A program made the translations under genes and the position numbers. The notes under the pieces are model-generated. The model had not been told where the DNA came from. It searched no databases and was given only the letters and a program-made list of their open reading frames with translations. This document shows, piece by piece, positions 7,574 to 15,386 of a stretch of 19,318 nt of DNA; within the stretch, counting starts at the first letter, position 1; every line of letters starts with the position of its first letter. The stretch lies in NCBI GenBank assembly GCA_023258655.1, contig JALQWO010000012.1, positions 1 to 19,318 of the forward strand, written 5' to 3'. Source of the stretch: Bacteroidia bacterium (lineage in GTDB: Bacteria; Bacteroidota; Bacteroidia; NS11-12g; UBA955).

Positions 7574-7653
7574 AGAATATGTTGTGTAGAGATGGAATTC
7601 AACAATACATCGACGAACGTCAAAACCAAAGGCCGTGGACAGATGTTCCCAAT

Positions 7654-7666
7654 GTGAAAATTTCAC
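7654..7666. promoter_or_regulatory. Operator-like palindrome directly before the second T9SS cargo gene
   Basis: GTGAAAATTTCAC is a 13-base palindrome (six-base arms around one central base) that ends one base before the ATG at 7668. It covers the place where ribosomes would bind and could be a repressor site or a translational hairpin. The arms are too short to exclude chance. Confidence 0.3.
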
Positions 7667-7667
7667 T

Positions 7668-9263
7668 ATGCGACAATTATTTTCAATCATTTCGACCTTT
7701 ATCATCATTCTATCTTCTGCCAATGCGGTACAAGCACAAGGCATCAAAGGACTTGGGTTCCCTTGCTACAACAACCAGTTCAAGTTGGAACTGACCACCA
7801 AGAAAAGCACCATTACCACCTGTAACGACACCGTTCAACTGAGCGTTTCTTGCACAGGCAATCCCGAAATTTACTGGACGGATGGCTACTATGGCAAATC
7901 TCGGGTAGTGAGTTCTAACGGCTATTTTCAGGCCTATGCTTATGACAGCTCTTACAATTGTGTAGACACCACAGCCGGGGTTTTCATCACCGTAAATGAT
8001 GCCTACATCAAGGCGTACAGTGGCAGTTTCACCAACCCAACCCGACTTTGTGAGGGCGGACAGGTGACCTTGTATTCTTATTCCACGGCGCCCGTGCGAT
8101 GGAACACAGGAGACTCTACCAATACCATTACTGTAACCAAAGCAGGTAAGTATTATGCTGTGGTAAAATCGGCCATTGGTTGTGTGGACACTTCTGAAGT
8201 GTTGGAGGTGATTTTGAATACATTGAAAAAGTTGACCATCCGTGCCAATTCCGATACCGTGGTGTGCTTTGGGGATTCTGTAGAATTGGAATTGACCACC
8301 AAATACGGTTTCAATAGTTTGTTTTGGAGTCCCTATTACAGCCAATCCAAGAAAATCAAAGTGGGTGGATCAGGCGCCATCAATGCCTATGCCTTGGATT
8401 CAGCATCGGGTTGCGGTTTGGTATCAAACACCATCAACGTGAAAGTGCTAACCCCCAGCGTGGAGGCCTTGTGCATGGTAACCGTTGACAGCGCTACGGG
8501 CAGAAACAAATTGGTATGGTCTGTAACCCCAGGCAAGAGAACGGCCTTGTACAATATTTATCGCGAGTCGAACTTCGCCGGTGAATTCGATTTGATTGGC
8601 GATGCCGACTTAACCACGGCGGGATCATTCTTGGACACCCAGGTCAATCCCAAACAACGTCCTTTTACGTATTACATCGAAGCGATTGACTCTTGCAACA
8701 ACCGCGATGAAATGTCGCGCTACTACGCCCACACCACGTTGCATCTCACGGCCAACTTAGGGGTCAATGGAGAAAACAATTTGAACTGGTCTGATTACAT
8801 TGGGATTTTCCCATTGAACACTTACGTCATTTACCGCAGCAACAACTCGGGCAAATTCACACCGATTGCTTCGGTGGCCTCTACGGTGAAATCGTACAGC
8901 GACTTGACACCTCCGAGTGGAAAAAACCGTTACTACATCGGCATCAAAGGCAAAACCGCTTGCGACACGGCGGGCAGTACATTAATCAATTCCAACATGG
9001 TGGCTTTTGGCATCTTGGGTGTTGAGGATCGAATTACCGCCTTGGGCAGCCTCTCTCCCAACCCTTGCGTGGACTATTTGGACGTGCGTTTTGTACAAGG
9101 GGGATTGCAGCAATTGCAGGTGTGCGATTTGCAGGGCAAGGTGTTGAAGCGCTTGGCTGTTTCGGCCAGCGAGAACACCCGAATCTCCGTGGCTGATTTG
9201 AGCGCCGGTGTTTATTTGCTGTGCGATGGCAAAGGCGGTGCTTTGAAATTTGTGAAACAGTAA
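7668..9263 (+). CDS. Secreted T9SS cargo protein with Ig-like repeats
   Basis: From the ATG at 7668 the protein has 531 residues. It opens with a clear signal peptide (MRQLFSIISTFIIILSSANA, cleavage after VQA). An upstream ATG at 7635 in the same frame would add 11 residues lacking signal-peptide character, so I reject it. At least three related Ig/PKD-like units follow. Each has a Trp or Phe core strand (IYWTDGYYGKSR, VRWNTGDSTNTITV, LFWSPYYSQSKKI) and a nearby Cys-containing segment (YNCVDTT, IGCVDTS, SGCGLVS). Next come fibronectin-III-like segments (VWSVTPGKRTALYNIYRES; TYVIYRSNNSGKF). The final 70 residues, from LGSLSPNPCVDYLDVRF, are a type A T9SS sorting domain ending in GALKFVKQ. It should be exported by T9SS and displayed or released at the cell surface. 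No catalytic motif is visible; adhesion or binding is only a guess. Confidence 0.88.
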   Translation: MRQLFSIISTFIIILSSANAVQAQGIKGLGFPCYNNQFKLELTTKKSTITTCNDTVQLSVSCTGNPEIYWTDGYYGKSRVVSSNGYFQAYAYDSSYNCVDTTAGVFITVNDAYIKAYSGSFTNPTRLCEGGQVTLYSYSTAPVRWNTGDSTNTITVTKAGKYYAVVKSAIGCVDTSEVLEVILNTLKKLTIRANSDTVVCFGDSVELELTTKYGFNSLFWSPYYSQSKKIKVGGSGAINAYALDSASGCGLVSNTINVKVLTPSVEALCMVTVDSATGRNKLVWSVTPGKRTALYNIYRESNFAGEFDLIGDADLTTAGSFLDTQVNPKQRPFTYYIEAIDSCNNRDEMSRYYAHTTLHLTANLGVNGENNLNWSDYIGIFPLNTYVIYRSNNSGKFTPIASVASTVKSYSDLTPPSGKNRYYIGIKGKTACDTAGSTLINSNMVAFGILGVEDRITALGSLSPNPCVDYLDVRFVQGGLQQLQVCDLQGKVLKRLAVSASENTRISVADLSAGVYLLCDGKGGALKFVKQ

Positions 9264-9292
9264 GGCGCTCAGCGCTTTGCAATACATGATCG

Positions 9293-9324
9293 AAAAAAGG
9301 CGCAGAAATCTGCGCCTTTTTTTT
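9293..9324 (+). terminator. Strong intrinsic terminator after the second T9SS cargo gene
   Basis: AAAAAAGGCGCAG, loop AAAT, then CTGCGCC followed by eight T form a GC-rich hairpin flanked by A and T tracts. It begins 29 bases after the stop codon and could work in both directions, insulating the following polymerase gene. A weaker imperfect hairpin (GGCGCT/AGCGCT) lies just upstream at about 9264-9276. Confidence 0.9.
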
Positions 9325-9400
9325 GGCGTGCTATTTCATTTTGTCTATTTTGTTGGCAAATAATTGTCAATTTTTTAATCATTTATCGTGTTTCAGGGCC

Positions 9401-12400
9401 ATGATTGTGCATTTTCACTCTTTCTTCAGTTTGCGTTACGGGATGATGTCGCCGGAGGAGATAGTACAGCGGTGCGAATCAGAGGCGATGTCGATGCGAC
9501 AAAAGGTCCCCATTTTACTGGCCGACATCAACAATGTGTCGGGGGTGAGCAACTATTTGCGGGCGGCGAGGGATTGCAAGCACATAGAGGCGTTGGTGGG
9601 GTGTGACATTCGCAATGGGGACAGGCATTTGTATTTGTTGGTTTGTGAATCGCAGCGAGGCTTTGCCTCGATGAACGGGTTTCTTTCAGGGCATTTGATG
9701 GCAGGGTTGACATTTCCGGAGGTTGCACCGGTGTTGGATGGCGTGCGGGTGATTTATCCTTTGGAGCGCTTATGGGGGTGGAAAAATGATTTGGCGGATG
9801 TGGCGGGGGCAGAAGTTAAGACGGGGGCAGCGGAAGCGCCTGATGCGAAAGATGTGGCGGGTGCGGAAGATGTGGCGGGTGCGACAGGTGGAGAAGCCAA
9901 AGTTTCTGCTTGGGGAATTGCGGTACCCTGGAGGCAGTTGGATCGGCTGCGGCTATGGAAGCGGCCTTTGCCGGTGGATCGATTGTTGGCGATACAGACG
10001 ATTACAGTTCGCGACGAGATTGATTTTGAGACCCACAAATTATTGCGTTGCATCGATCACAATTGTTTGCTGTCGAAATTGCCGGAGGGCGCCACGGCTT
10101 CGCCGTGGCAGCAATGGCAGCCGCTGCGACAAATTTTTTCAAAATTTGTAACAGCGAAACACTTAATCACCCAGGCGCAGGCCTTCGCAGAAGGCTGCGC
10201 CTGGACTTTTGAATGGAACATTCAACAAAACAAAAAAACCTTCACCGGGGATGCCGACCAAGACTTCCGCATGCTGCGGGAATTGGCCTCGGAAGGACTT
10301 CATTATCGCTATCCCAACTACACCTTTCAAACCACGCAGCGACTGGAAAAAGAGATGCAAATGATCTATCAGCTGGGGTTCACCGCCTACTTTTTGATCA
10401 ACTGGGACATCTGCAGGTTCGCCCGCGAAAACCACTTCTTTTACGTAGGCCGCGGCTCCGGCGCAAACTCCATGGTGGCGTATTGCCTGCGCATCACCGA
10501 TGTAGACCCCATCGACCTTGACCTCTACTTCGAACGCTTTATTAACCCGCACAGGAGCAGTCCGCCCGACTTCGACCTCGATTTTTCTTGGCAGGATCGC
10601 GACAAAGTCACGGCCTATATCTTGGAGAAGTACAAAGCCCATGGGGCGGCCTTGCTGGCCACCTACAGCACTTTCCAAACCAACGCCGTGGTGAGGGAAT
10701 TGGGAAAAGTCTACGGATTACCCAAAGCCGAGATTGACGCCCTATTGAACAAAACCTCCTACTACAGCCATGCCACCTTTGAAGCGTATACGCCCAGCAA
10801 AGCCGATGTTTATTCGCAGCCAGGCATTGGCAAAGGCATCCGCAATCGCACGTTGGGACGGTCGGGAGGAACCGCCGTTGCGGGGTCCGCAACCACTGCC
10901 GGGACTTCTACCACAGGAGGTGTAGTAAGCCAAACGAACGGGGTTAGCGAAACACGTGAAGACGATCATCCTTCCTTGTATCAGGAGTTGCTCAAACACG
11001 CCCACCGCATCCACAACCTGCCCAACCACCTCAGCATCCACGTAGGGGGCATCCTGATTCCTGAAAAGCACATCCACCACTACAGTGCCACCTTTTTGCC
11101 ACCCAAAGGCTTTCCTGTGGTGCAATTCAGCATGCTAGAAGCCGAAGACTTGGGCATTGCCAAGTTTGACATCCTATCGCAAAGGGGCTTGGGACACATC
11201 AAAGATGCGGTTGTTTACGTGCAAGAAAACCAGGGCATCACCGTGGACGCCCACCAAATCCACGCGTTCAAAAACGATCCCATCATACAGCGACTCATTG
11301 AAACGGGACATACCACAGGCTGTTTCTATGTGGAAAGTCCAGCCATGCGACAACTGCTGCGCAAACTCAAGTGCAAAGATTATCTCACCTTGGTGGCGGC
11401 CAGCAGTGTGATCCGCCCGGGCGTAGCCCGGAGCGGGATGATGCGGGCATTCATAGAGCGACATGTGGAGCCAGCCAAGCGGAGCGAAGCCCATCCCGTA
11501 CTGTGGGACCTCATGCCAGAAACCTATGGCATCATGGTATACCAAGAAGATGTTATCAAAGTCGCCCACCACTTCGCCGGAATTGGACTGGGAGAAAGCG
11601 ATGTACTCCGCAGGGGCATGAGCGGAAAATTTCGCAGCCGGGAAGAATTCCAAAAAGTACAAGATGCGTTTTTCGCCTCCGCCATACAGAAAGGACACAA
11701 ACCCGAATTGGTGCGAGAGGTATGGCACCAAATTGAGAGTTTTGCAGGCTACAGCTTTGCCAAAGGACACAGTGCGAGCTATGCGGTAGAAAGCTACCAA
11801 AGCCTCTACCTCAAAGCCCACTACCCCTTGGAATTTTACACGGCGGTAATCAACAATTTCGGAGGATTCTACCGCACTGAATTTTACGTGCATGCTGCCC
11901 GAAAAAGCGGGGCCATCATCGAAGCGCCTTGCATCAACGAAAGTGAGGTCCTCACCCGCATTCAAGGAAAAACCCTGTGGCTGGGTTTGGGATTGATTGA
12001 TGGCCTAGAGCAACAATGCGTACATCGTTTGCTTTCGGCCAGGCGTGCGGCAGGCCCCTTCACGTCTCTCAGTGATTTCAAACAACGCGTAGAACCAGGA
12101 CTGGAACAACTCAAAACCTTGATACACATTGGGGCCTGCCGCACGTGGAACCGCAGTAGAAAAGCCCTCCTGTGGGAAACCCATGCCCTCTACGCCTCCA
12201 AAAAGGCCGTCGCCCAAACAGAAAAACTCTTCCTAGAACCCACCAAAGAATACCAACTGCCCAGCTTGGAAGACTCCTGGTTGGAAGTCGCCCACGACGA
12301 ACGGAATCTCTTGGGATTTTCCCTCACCAACCCCTTCCACCTCATCCAAGGAGCACCCTATCCCCACGATCCTACCATGCCCCACCTGTCGAAGGTTCGG

Positions 12401-12697
12401 GGCCGACATTTTCAGCGAATGCTGCACAAAAATGCGGTGATCGAAGGCTATCTCGTCACCGTAAAACCCACCAAAACCGTGGGCGGCAAAGAAATGAACT
12501 TCGGCACTTGGCTGGATGCTGACGGACAGTATTTCGACAGTATACACTTCCCCCCATCGGTGAGGGCCAATCCGTTCAACGGACGGGGCGTATACCGCAT
12601 CTGGGGAAAAATCACAGAAGATTATGGTGTCTTCAACATCGAAGTGATGCGAATGACAAAACTACCCTATCAAACCGACCCGCGGTTTGAGGACTAA
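9401..12697 (+). CDS. dnaE2: DnaE2-like DNA polymerase III alpha subunit (short second DnaE of Bacteroidota)
   Basis: From the ATG at 9401 the protein has 1098 residues and is a C-family DNA polymerase. The catalytic pair lies in PPDFDLDF (Asp390 and Asp392) and the third acidic residue in AKFDIL (Asp590). Other family motifs are YVGRGSGANSMVAYCLRITD, VIRPGVARSGMM, GIMVYQEDVIKVAHHFAG and AKGHSASYAVESYQSLYLK. A helix-hairpin-helix region and an OB-fold-like segment (VIEGYLVTVKPT) close the protein. The N-terminal PHP domain keeps HFHS (His4, His6), but the usual TDHGN motif is ADINN, so phosphoesterase or proofreading activity is probably lost. Bacteroidota often carry such a second, shorter DnaE besides the replicative enzyme of roughly 1,450 residues, and damage-tolerant synthesis is the accepted guess. 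An upstream in-frame ATG at 9323 lies inside the terminator and is rejected. Two low-complexity insertions (about residues 130-168 and 486-520) are unusual. No imuA or imuB partner is nearby. Confidence 0.85.
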   Translation: MIVHFHSFFSLRYGMMSPEEIVQRCESEAMSMRQKVPILLADINNVSGVSNYLRAARDCKHIEALVGCDIRNGDRHLYLLVCESQRGFASMNGFLSGHLMAGLTFPEVAPVLDGVRVIYPLERLWGWKNDLADVAGAEVKTGAAEAPDAKDVAGAEDVAGATGGEAKVSAWGIAVPWRQLDRLRLWKRPLPVDRLLAIQTITVRDEIDFETHKLLRCIDHNCLLSKLPEGATASPWQQWQPLRQIFSKFVTAKHLITQAQAFAEGCAWTFEWNIQQNKKTFTGDADQDFRMLRELASEGLHYRYPNYTFQTTQRLEKEMQMIYQLGFTAYFLINWDICRFARENHFFYVGRGSGANSMVAYCLRITDVDPIDLDLYFERFINPHRSSPPDFDLDFSWQDRDKVTAYILEKYKAHGAALLATYSTFQTNAVVRELGKVYGLPKAEIDALLNKTSYYSHATFEAYTPSKADVYSQPGIGKGIRNRTLGRSGGTAVAGSATTAGTSTTGGVVSQTNGVSETREDDHPSLYQELLKHAHRIHNLPNHLSIHVGGILIPEKHIHHYSATFLPPKGFPVVQFSMLEAEDLGIAKFDILSQRGLGHIKDAVVYVQENQGITVDAHQIHAFKNDPIIQRLIETGHTTGCFYVESPAMRQLLRKLKCKDYLTLVAASSVIRPGVARSGMMRAFIERHVEPAKRSEAHPVLWDLMPETYGIMVYQEDVIKVAHHFAGIGLGESDVLRRGMSGKFRSREEFQKVQDAFFASAIQKGHKPELVREVWHQIESFAGYSFAKGHSASYAVESYQSLYLKAHYPLEFYTAVINNFGGFYRTEFYVHAARKSGAIIEAPCINESEVLTRIQGKTLWLGLGLIDGLEQQCVHRLLSARRAAGPFTSLSDFKQRVEPGLEQLKTLIHIGACRTWNRSRKALLWETHALYASKKAVAQTEKLFLEPTKEYQLPSLEDSWLEVAHDERNLLGFSLTNPFHLIQGAPYPHDPTMPHLSKVRGRHFQRMLHKNAVIEGYLVTVKPTKTVGGKEMNFGTWLDADGQYFDSIHFPPSVRANPFNGRGVYRIWGKITEDYGVFNIEVMRMTKLPYQTDPRFED
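9797..9886 (+). repeat. 18-bp repeat units encoding DVAGAE inside the polymerase gene
   Basis: Three copies of an 18-base unit GATGTGGCGGGKGCRRMA occur in frame at 9797-9814, 9851-9868 and 9869-9886; the last two are directly adjacent. They encode DVAGAE, DVAGAE and DVAGAT within an Ala/Gly/Asp/Lys-rich insertion (about residues 130-168) between the PHP domain and the polymerase core. Adjacent copies suggest growth by replication slippage. Confidence 0.8.
10091..10109. repeat. Perfect 8-bp hairpin (TTC loop) inside the polymerase gene
   Basis: GCCACGGC (10091-10098) and GCCGTGGC (10102-10109) pair perfectly around TTC. The element is read in frame as part of EGATASPWQQ. This stretch lies just after LLSKLP, in a segment that I recall as poorly conserved in the family. 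Confidence 0.7.
10171..10204. repeat. 15-bp hairpin (one bulge, GCA loop) inside the polymerase gene
   Basis: The arm at 10171-10186 pairs with 10190-10204 around a GCA loop, giving 15 base pairs with a single bulged G at 10180. It is translated as part of QAQAFAEGCAWTF. It is the longest hairpin I found inside a gene in this window and lies only 61 bases downstream of the hairpin at 10091-10109. Confidence 0.75.
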
Positions 12698-12721
12698 TCA
12701 ATAAAATGAGAATTCTAGCAA

Positions 12722-13228
12722 TTAGTGGTGATGTCCACCTTCGCCGTGCACGTGACCGTGATCCAACTCGTCAGCCGTGGCTTCACGCACCGCCAAAATC
12801 GAACCTGTAAAGTTCAACGCCTCGCCCGCCAAAGGATGGTTGAAATCCATCTTCACCGTTTCGTCGCCAATTTCAATCACTTTGCCATCCATGGGATTGC
12901 CATCTTGGTCTTGCATGGGCAACATCGCACCCAACTGCAAAATGTCTGCAGGAACATCATCGCCACCAAATACAGAGCGGGGCAATTCTACGATCCAACC
13001 TGCATCATGAACGCCGTAGCCCTCTTCCGCTGTAAGCGAAAAAGAAAAACCATCGCCCACATTCAAGCCATCCAATTGCGCATCGAAGGCTTCCAAAGTT
13101 TGGCCGATGCCATGAATGAACACCAAAGGCTGGTCTGCGTCTGCAAAATCAGCAACTTCGCCATTGGCAAGTGAAAGAGTGTAAGAAATGCTTACTACGT
13201 GGTTGGGGGCAACAGATAAATTTGACAT
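12722..13228 (-). CDS. slyD: FKBP-type peptidyl-prolyl isomerase, SlyD-like, with His-rich tail
   Basis: From the ATG at 13228 the protein has 168 residues and no signal peptide, so it should be cytoplasmic. It fits the SlyD architecture. The FKBP domain starts with VVSISYTLSLANGEVAD and includes PLVFIHGIGQTLEAFDAQL and FSFSLTAEEGYGVHD. An insert-in-flap chaperone domain follows (about 75-125), then the returning FKBP strand VKMDFNHPLAGEALNF. The C-terminus DHGHVHGEGGHHH is rich in His, as in SlyD proteins that bind nickel or zinc. It should catalyse proline isomerisation, act as a folding chaperone and perhaps buffer metal. The frame extends upstream to an ATG at 13393, but that extension crosses the intergenic inverted repeat and overlaps the divergent ligA start, so I reject it. 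It converges with the dnaE2-like gene, with 24 bases and no clear terminator between the stops. Confidence 0.9.
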   Translation of the reverse strand: MSNLSVAPNHVVSISYTLSLANGEVADFADADQPLVFIHGIGQTLEAFDAQLDGLNVGDGFSFSLTAEEGYGVHDAGWIVELPRSVFGGDDVPADILQLGAMLPMQDQDGNPMDGKVIEIGDETVKMDFNHPLAGEALNFTGSILAVREATADELDHGHVHGEGGHHH

Positions 13229-13274
13229 GTTTAATAAAAGATGATGCAAGTAACCACAAAAGTCTCCAACCCGA

Positions 13275-13328
13275 AAATTTGGGCCCAAATAATGTCGAAA
13301 TTGTGCATAACTCGTGGGCCCCAAATTT
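13275..13328. promoter_or_regulatory. Long inverted repeat in the slyD-ligA divergent promoter region
   Basis: AAATTTGGGCCC (13275-13286) is matched by GGGCCCCAAATTT (13316-13328) in inverted orientation with a single extra base. The arms are separated by 29 bases. The pair fills the centre of the 146-bp region between the divergent slyD and ligA starts. It could be a two-site operator bound by a dimer, or a large hairpin in either leader. Neither arm is followed by a T tract. No clear TAnnTTTG element was found here; TAATTTGG just before ligA is only a partial match. Confidence 0.5.
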
Positions 13329-13374
13329 CCGTCGTCCCAATCGCAAAGCGTAATTTGGCATGGTAAAATTACCC

Positions 13375-15375
13375 ATGGAACGCACCGAAGCACAAGCCAA
13401 AATCATCGCCCTTAGCCAAGAACTGAACGACCACAATTATCGGTACTATGTGTTGGCAGAGCCTGTGATTTCGGACCAGCAGTTCGACCTCAAACTCAAA
13501 GAGCTGGAGGCATTGGAAAAAGCGTTTCCCGAATTGGCCCTACCCAACAGCCCCACACGCACGGTGGGCGGCGGCCTGCTCGAGGAATTCAAAACCGTAC
13601 CGCACAAACGACGGATGTTATCGCTCGGAAACACCTACTCCGAAGAAGAGCTACTGGAATTTGATGAGCGCGTCCGCAAGTCGCTCGGTGTAGAAACCAT
13701 CGAATACGTCTGCGAACTCAAAATTGATGGCTTGGCCATTTCGCTGTTTTACGAGGACGGACAATTAATACAAGCCGTCACCCGCGGGGATGGATTCCAA
13801 GGCGATGACGTCACCGAAAACGTAAAAACCATCCGAAGCGTCACCCAGCAACTCCACGGAAATTTCCCTGCTTCCTTTGAGATTCGGGGCGAAATTTTCA
13901 TGCACCGCAAGGGATTCGACAAGCTCAACGAGCAACGCATAGCCAACGGTGAACCCACCTACGCCAATCCGCGCAACGTGGCTTCCGGATCGCTCAAAAT
14001 CAAAGACCCGAAAGAAGTGGCAAAACGTCCGCTCGATATTACCCTATACCACTACCTATCAGACCAGAACCCGTTCGCTACACATAGCGAATCGCTGCAA
14101 CAAGCCAAATCCTGGGGCATCAAAACCGCGGATCACAGCCAAACTTGCGGCAACATCCAAGAAGTATTTGCGTTTTTAAAGCGCTGGGATGTGGCCAGGC
14201 ACGACTTGGGCTTCGACACCGACGGCGTTGTAATTAAAGTCAACTCTCTGCGATATCAGGAGGAACTAGGCTTCACCGCCAAAGTACCCCGCTGGGCCAT
14301 CGCGTATAAATTCCAAACGGAAACAGCTACTTCCACCTTGTTGGGAATCACCTATCAAGTTGGACGTACAGGGGCGATCACGCCCGTTGCTGAATTACAG
14401 CCCGTGGCCTTGTTGGGCACCACGGTAAAGCGGGCCAGCTTGCACAATGCCAACGAAATCGAGCGGTTGGATGTGCGCGTGGGCGACACTGTTTTTGTGG
14501 AGAAAGGCGGTGAAATCATCCCAAAAATTGTGGGTGTTGACTTCTCACGCAGACCCGAAAACTCCATCCCCCATGCCTATATCACGCACTGTCCCGAATG
14601 TCATTCCGAATTGCAGCGCAAAGAAGGCGAAGCCCAGCATTACTGTCTCAACGTGGAGGAATGTCCGCCCCAAGCCATCGGAAAGATCGAACATTTTGTG
14701 GGCAGGAAAGCCATGGACATACAGAGCATCGGCAGTGAGATGGCAGAAACATTGTATCAACAGGGATTGGTAAAGGAATTGGCCGATTTGTATGACCTAA
14801 CCTATGAGCAAGTCTTGGCCTTGGATCGCGTGGGTGAAAAAACGGCTCAAAACCTCATCGACGGCATTGCCGCCAGCAAATCACAGCCTTTTGAGCGGGT
14901 ATTGTTTGGTTTGGGCATCCGCTATGTTGGCGAAACCGTGGCCAAAAAATTGGCCCAAGGATTAGGAAACATTGATGCCATCATGGCCGCTTCGGAAGAA
15001 CAATTGGTGGCCATCGACGAGATCGGGGATCGCATCGCAGAGTCTGTGGTGCAGTATTTTGCCGATGAAAAACACCGCAGTGGCATCGCCCGAATGAAAT
15101 CGGCGGGATTGAACTTTACGGCCGCACAAAAAGAGAGCCTCGGCGATAGCCTATCGGGCAAAACCTTGGTCATCTCGGGTGTTTTCGCCAAACACTCCCG
15201 CGACGAAATCAAAGCCATGATCGAAGCGCACGGGGGCAAAGTGGGCAGTGGCGTAACGGGAAAAACCGATTATTTGGTCGCGGGCGACGGGATCGGTCCC
15301 AGCAAATTGGAGAAAGCCAACCAGCTTGGGGTGAATATCATCGACGAAGACACCTTTATCACCCTGATTTCATAA
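13375..15375 (+). CDS. ligA: NAD-dependent DNA ligase
   Basis: LigA seals nicks in DNA during replication and repair, using NAD+ as the AMP donor. Domains in order, numbered from the ATG at 13375: an Ia domain with HNYRYYV that binds the NMN half of NAD+; the adenylation domain with the catalytic lysine in CELKIDG (Lys116); an OB fold (AYKFQTETATSTLLGITYQV and GRTGAITPVA); a zinc finger with Cys406, Cys409, Cys424 and Cys430; helix-hairpin-helix repeats (LALDRVGEKTAQNLIDGI and FGLGIRYVGETVAKKLA); and a C-terminal BRCT domain (KTLVISGVFAKHSRDEIKAM). The 666-residue length is normal and all key residues are present. An ATG at 13360 in the same frame would add MVKLP. I favour 13375 because MERTEAQAKI aligns with usual LigA N-termini and 13360 is very close to the partial promoter match. 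It is the first gene of the ligA-DUF6913-dapA-ruvB cluster. Confidence 0.97.
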   Translation: MERTEAQAKIIALSQELNDHNYRYYVLAEPVISDQQFDLKLKELEALEKAFPELALPNSPTRTVGGGLLEEFKTVPHKRRMLSLGNTYSEEELLEFDERVRKSLGVETIEYVCELKIDGLAISLFYEDGQLIQAVTRGDGFQGDDVTENVKTIRSVTQQLHGNFPASFEIRGEIFMHRKGFDKLNEQRIANGEPTYANPRNVASGSLKIKDPKEVAKRPLDITLYHYLSDQNPFATHSESLQQAKSWGIKTADHSQTCGNIQEVFAFLKRWDVARHDLGFDTDGVVIKVNSLRYQEELGFTAKVPRWAIAYKFQTETATSTLLGITYQVGRTGAITPVAELQPVALLGTTVKRASLHNANEIERLDVRVGDTVFVEKGGEIIPKIVGVDFSRRPENSIPHAYITHCPECHSELQRKEGEAQHYCLNVEECPPQAIGKIEHFVGRKAMDIQSIGSEMAETLYQQGLVKELADLYDLTYEQVLALDRVGEKTAQNLIDGIAASKSQPFERVLFGLGIRYVGETVAKKLAQGLGNIDAIMAASEEQLVAIDEIGDRIAESVVQYFADEKHRSGIARMKSAGLNFTAAQKESLGDSLSGKTLVISGVFAKHSRDEIKAMIEAHGGKVGSGVTGKTDYLVAGDGIGPSKLEKANQLGVNIIDEDTFITLIS

Positions 15376-15386
15376 ACTTGCACGAC

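Noticed and set aside
9323..9400. Upstream in-frame start of the dnaE2-like gene
   Set aside because: The start would lie inside the T tract of the terminator at 9293-9324, and the extra 26 residues do not resemble DnaE N-termini, which begin at MIVHFHS.
9656..9670. 6-bp hairpin with a TTT loop (CGAGGC/GCCTCG) in the dnaE2-like gene
   Set aside because: Stems this short with three-base loops are expected several times by chance in a window of this length; it is not evidence of an element on its own.
11413..11436. GC-rich hairpin with a GTA loop inside the dnaE2-like gene
   Set aside because: It encodes the family-conserved VIRPGVARSGM motif, so protein constraint and codon choice explain it better than an inserted element.
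13229..13393. N-terminal extension of the SlyD-like gene
   Set aside because: It would run through the intergenic inverted repeat into the divergent ligA start, and SlyD proteins begin close to the FKBP domain as in MSNLSVAPNHVV.
14074..14091. 7-bp hairpin with a four-base loop inside ligA
   Set aside because: It is within the number expected by chance and lies in a normally variable surface segment of LigA with no length anomaly.
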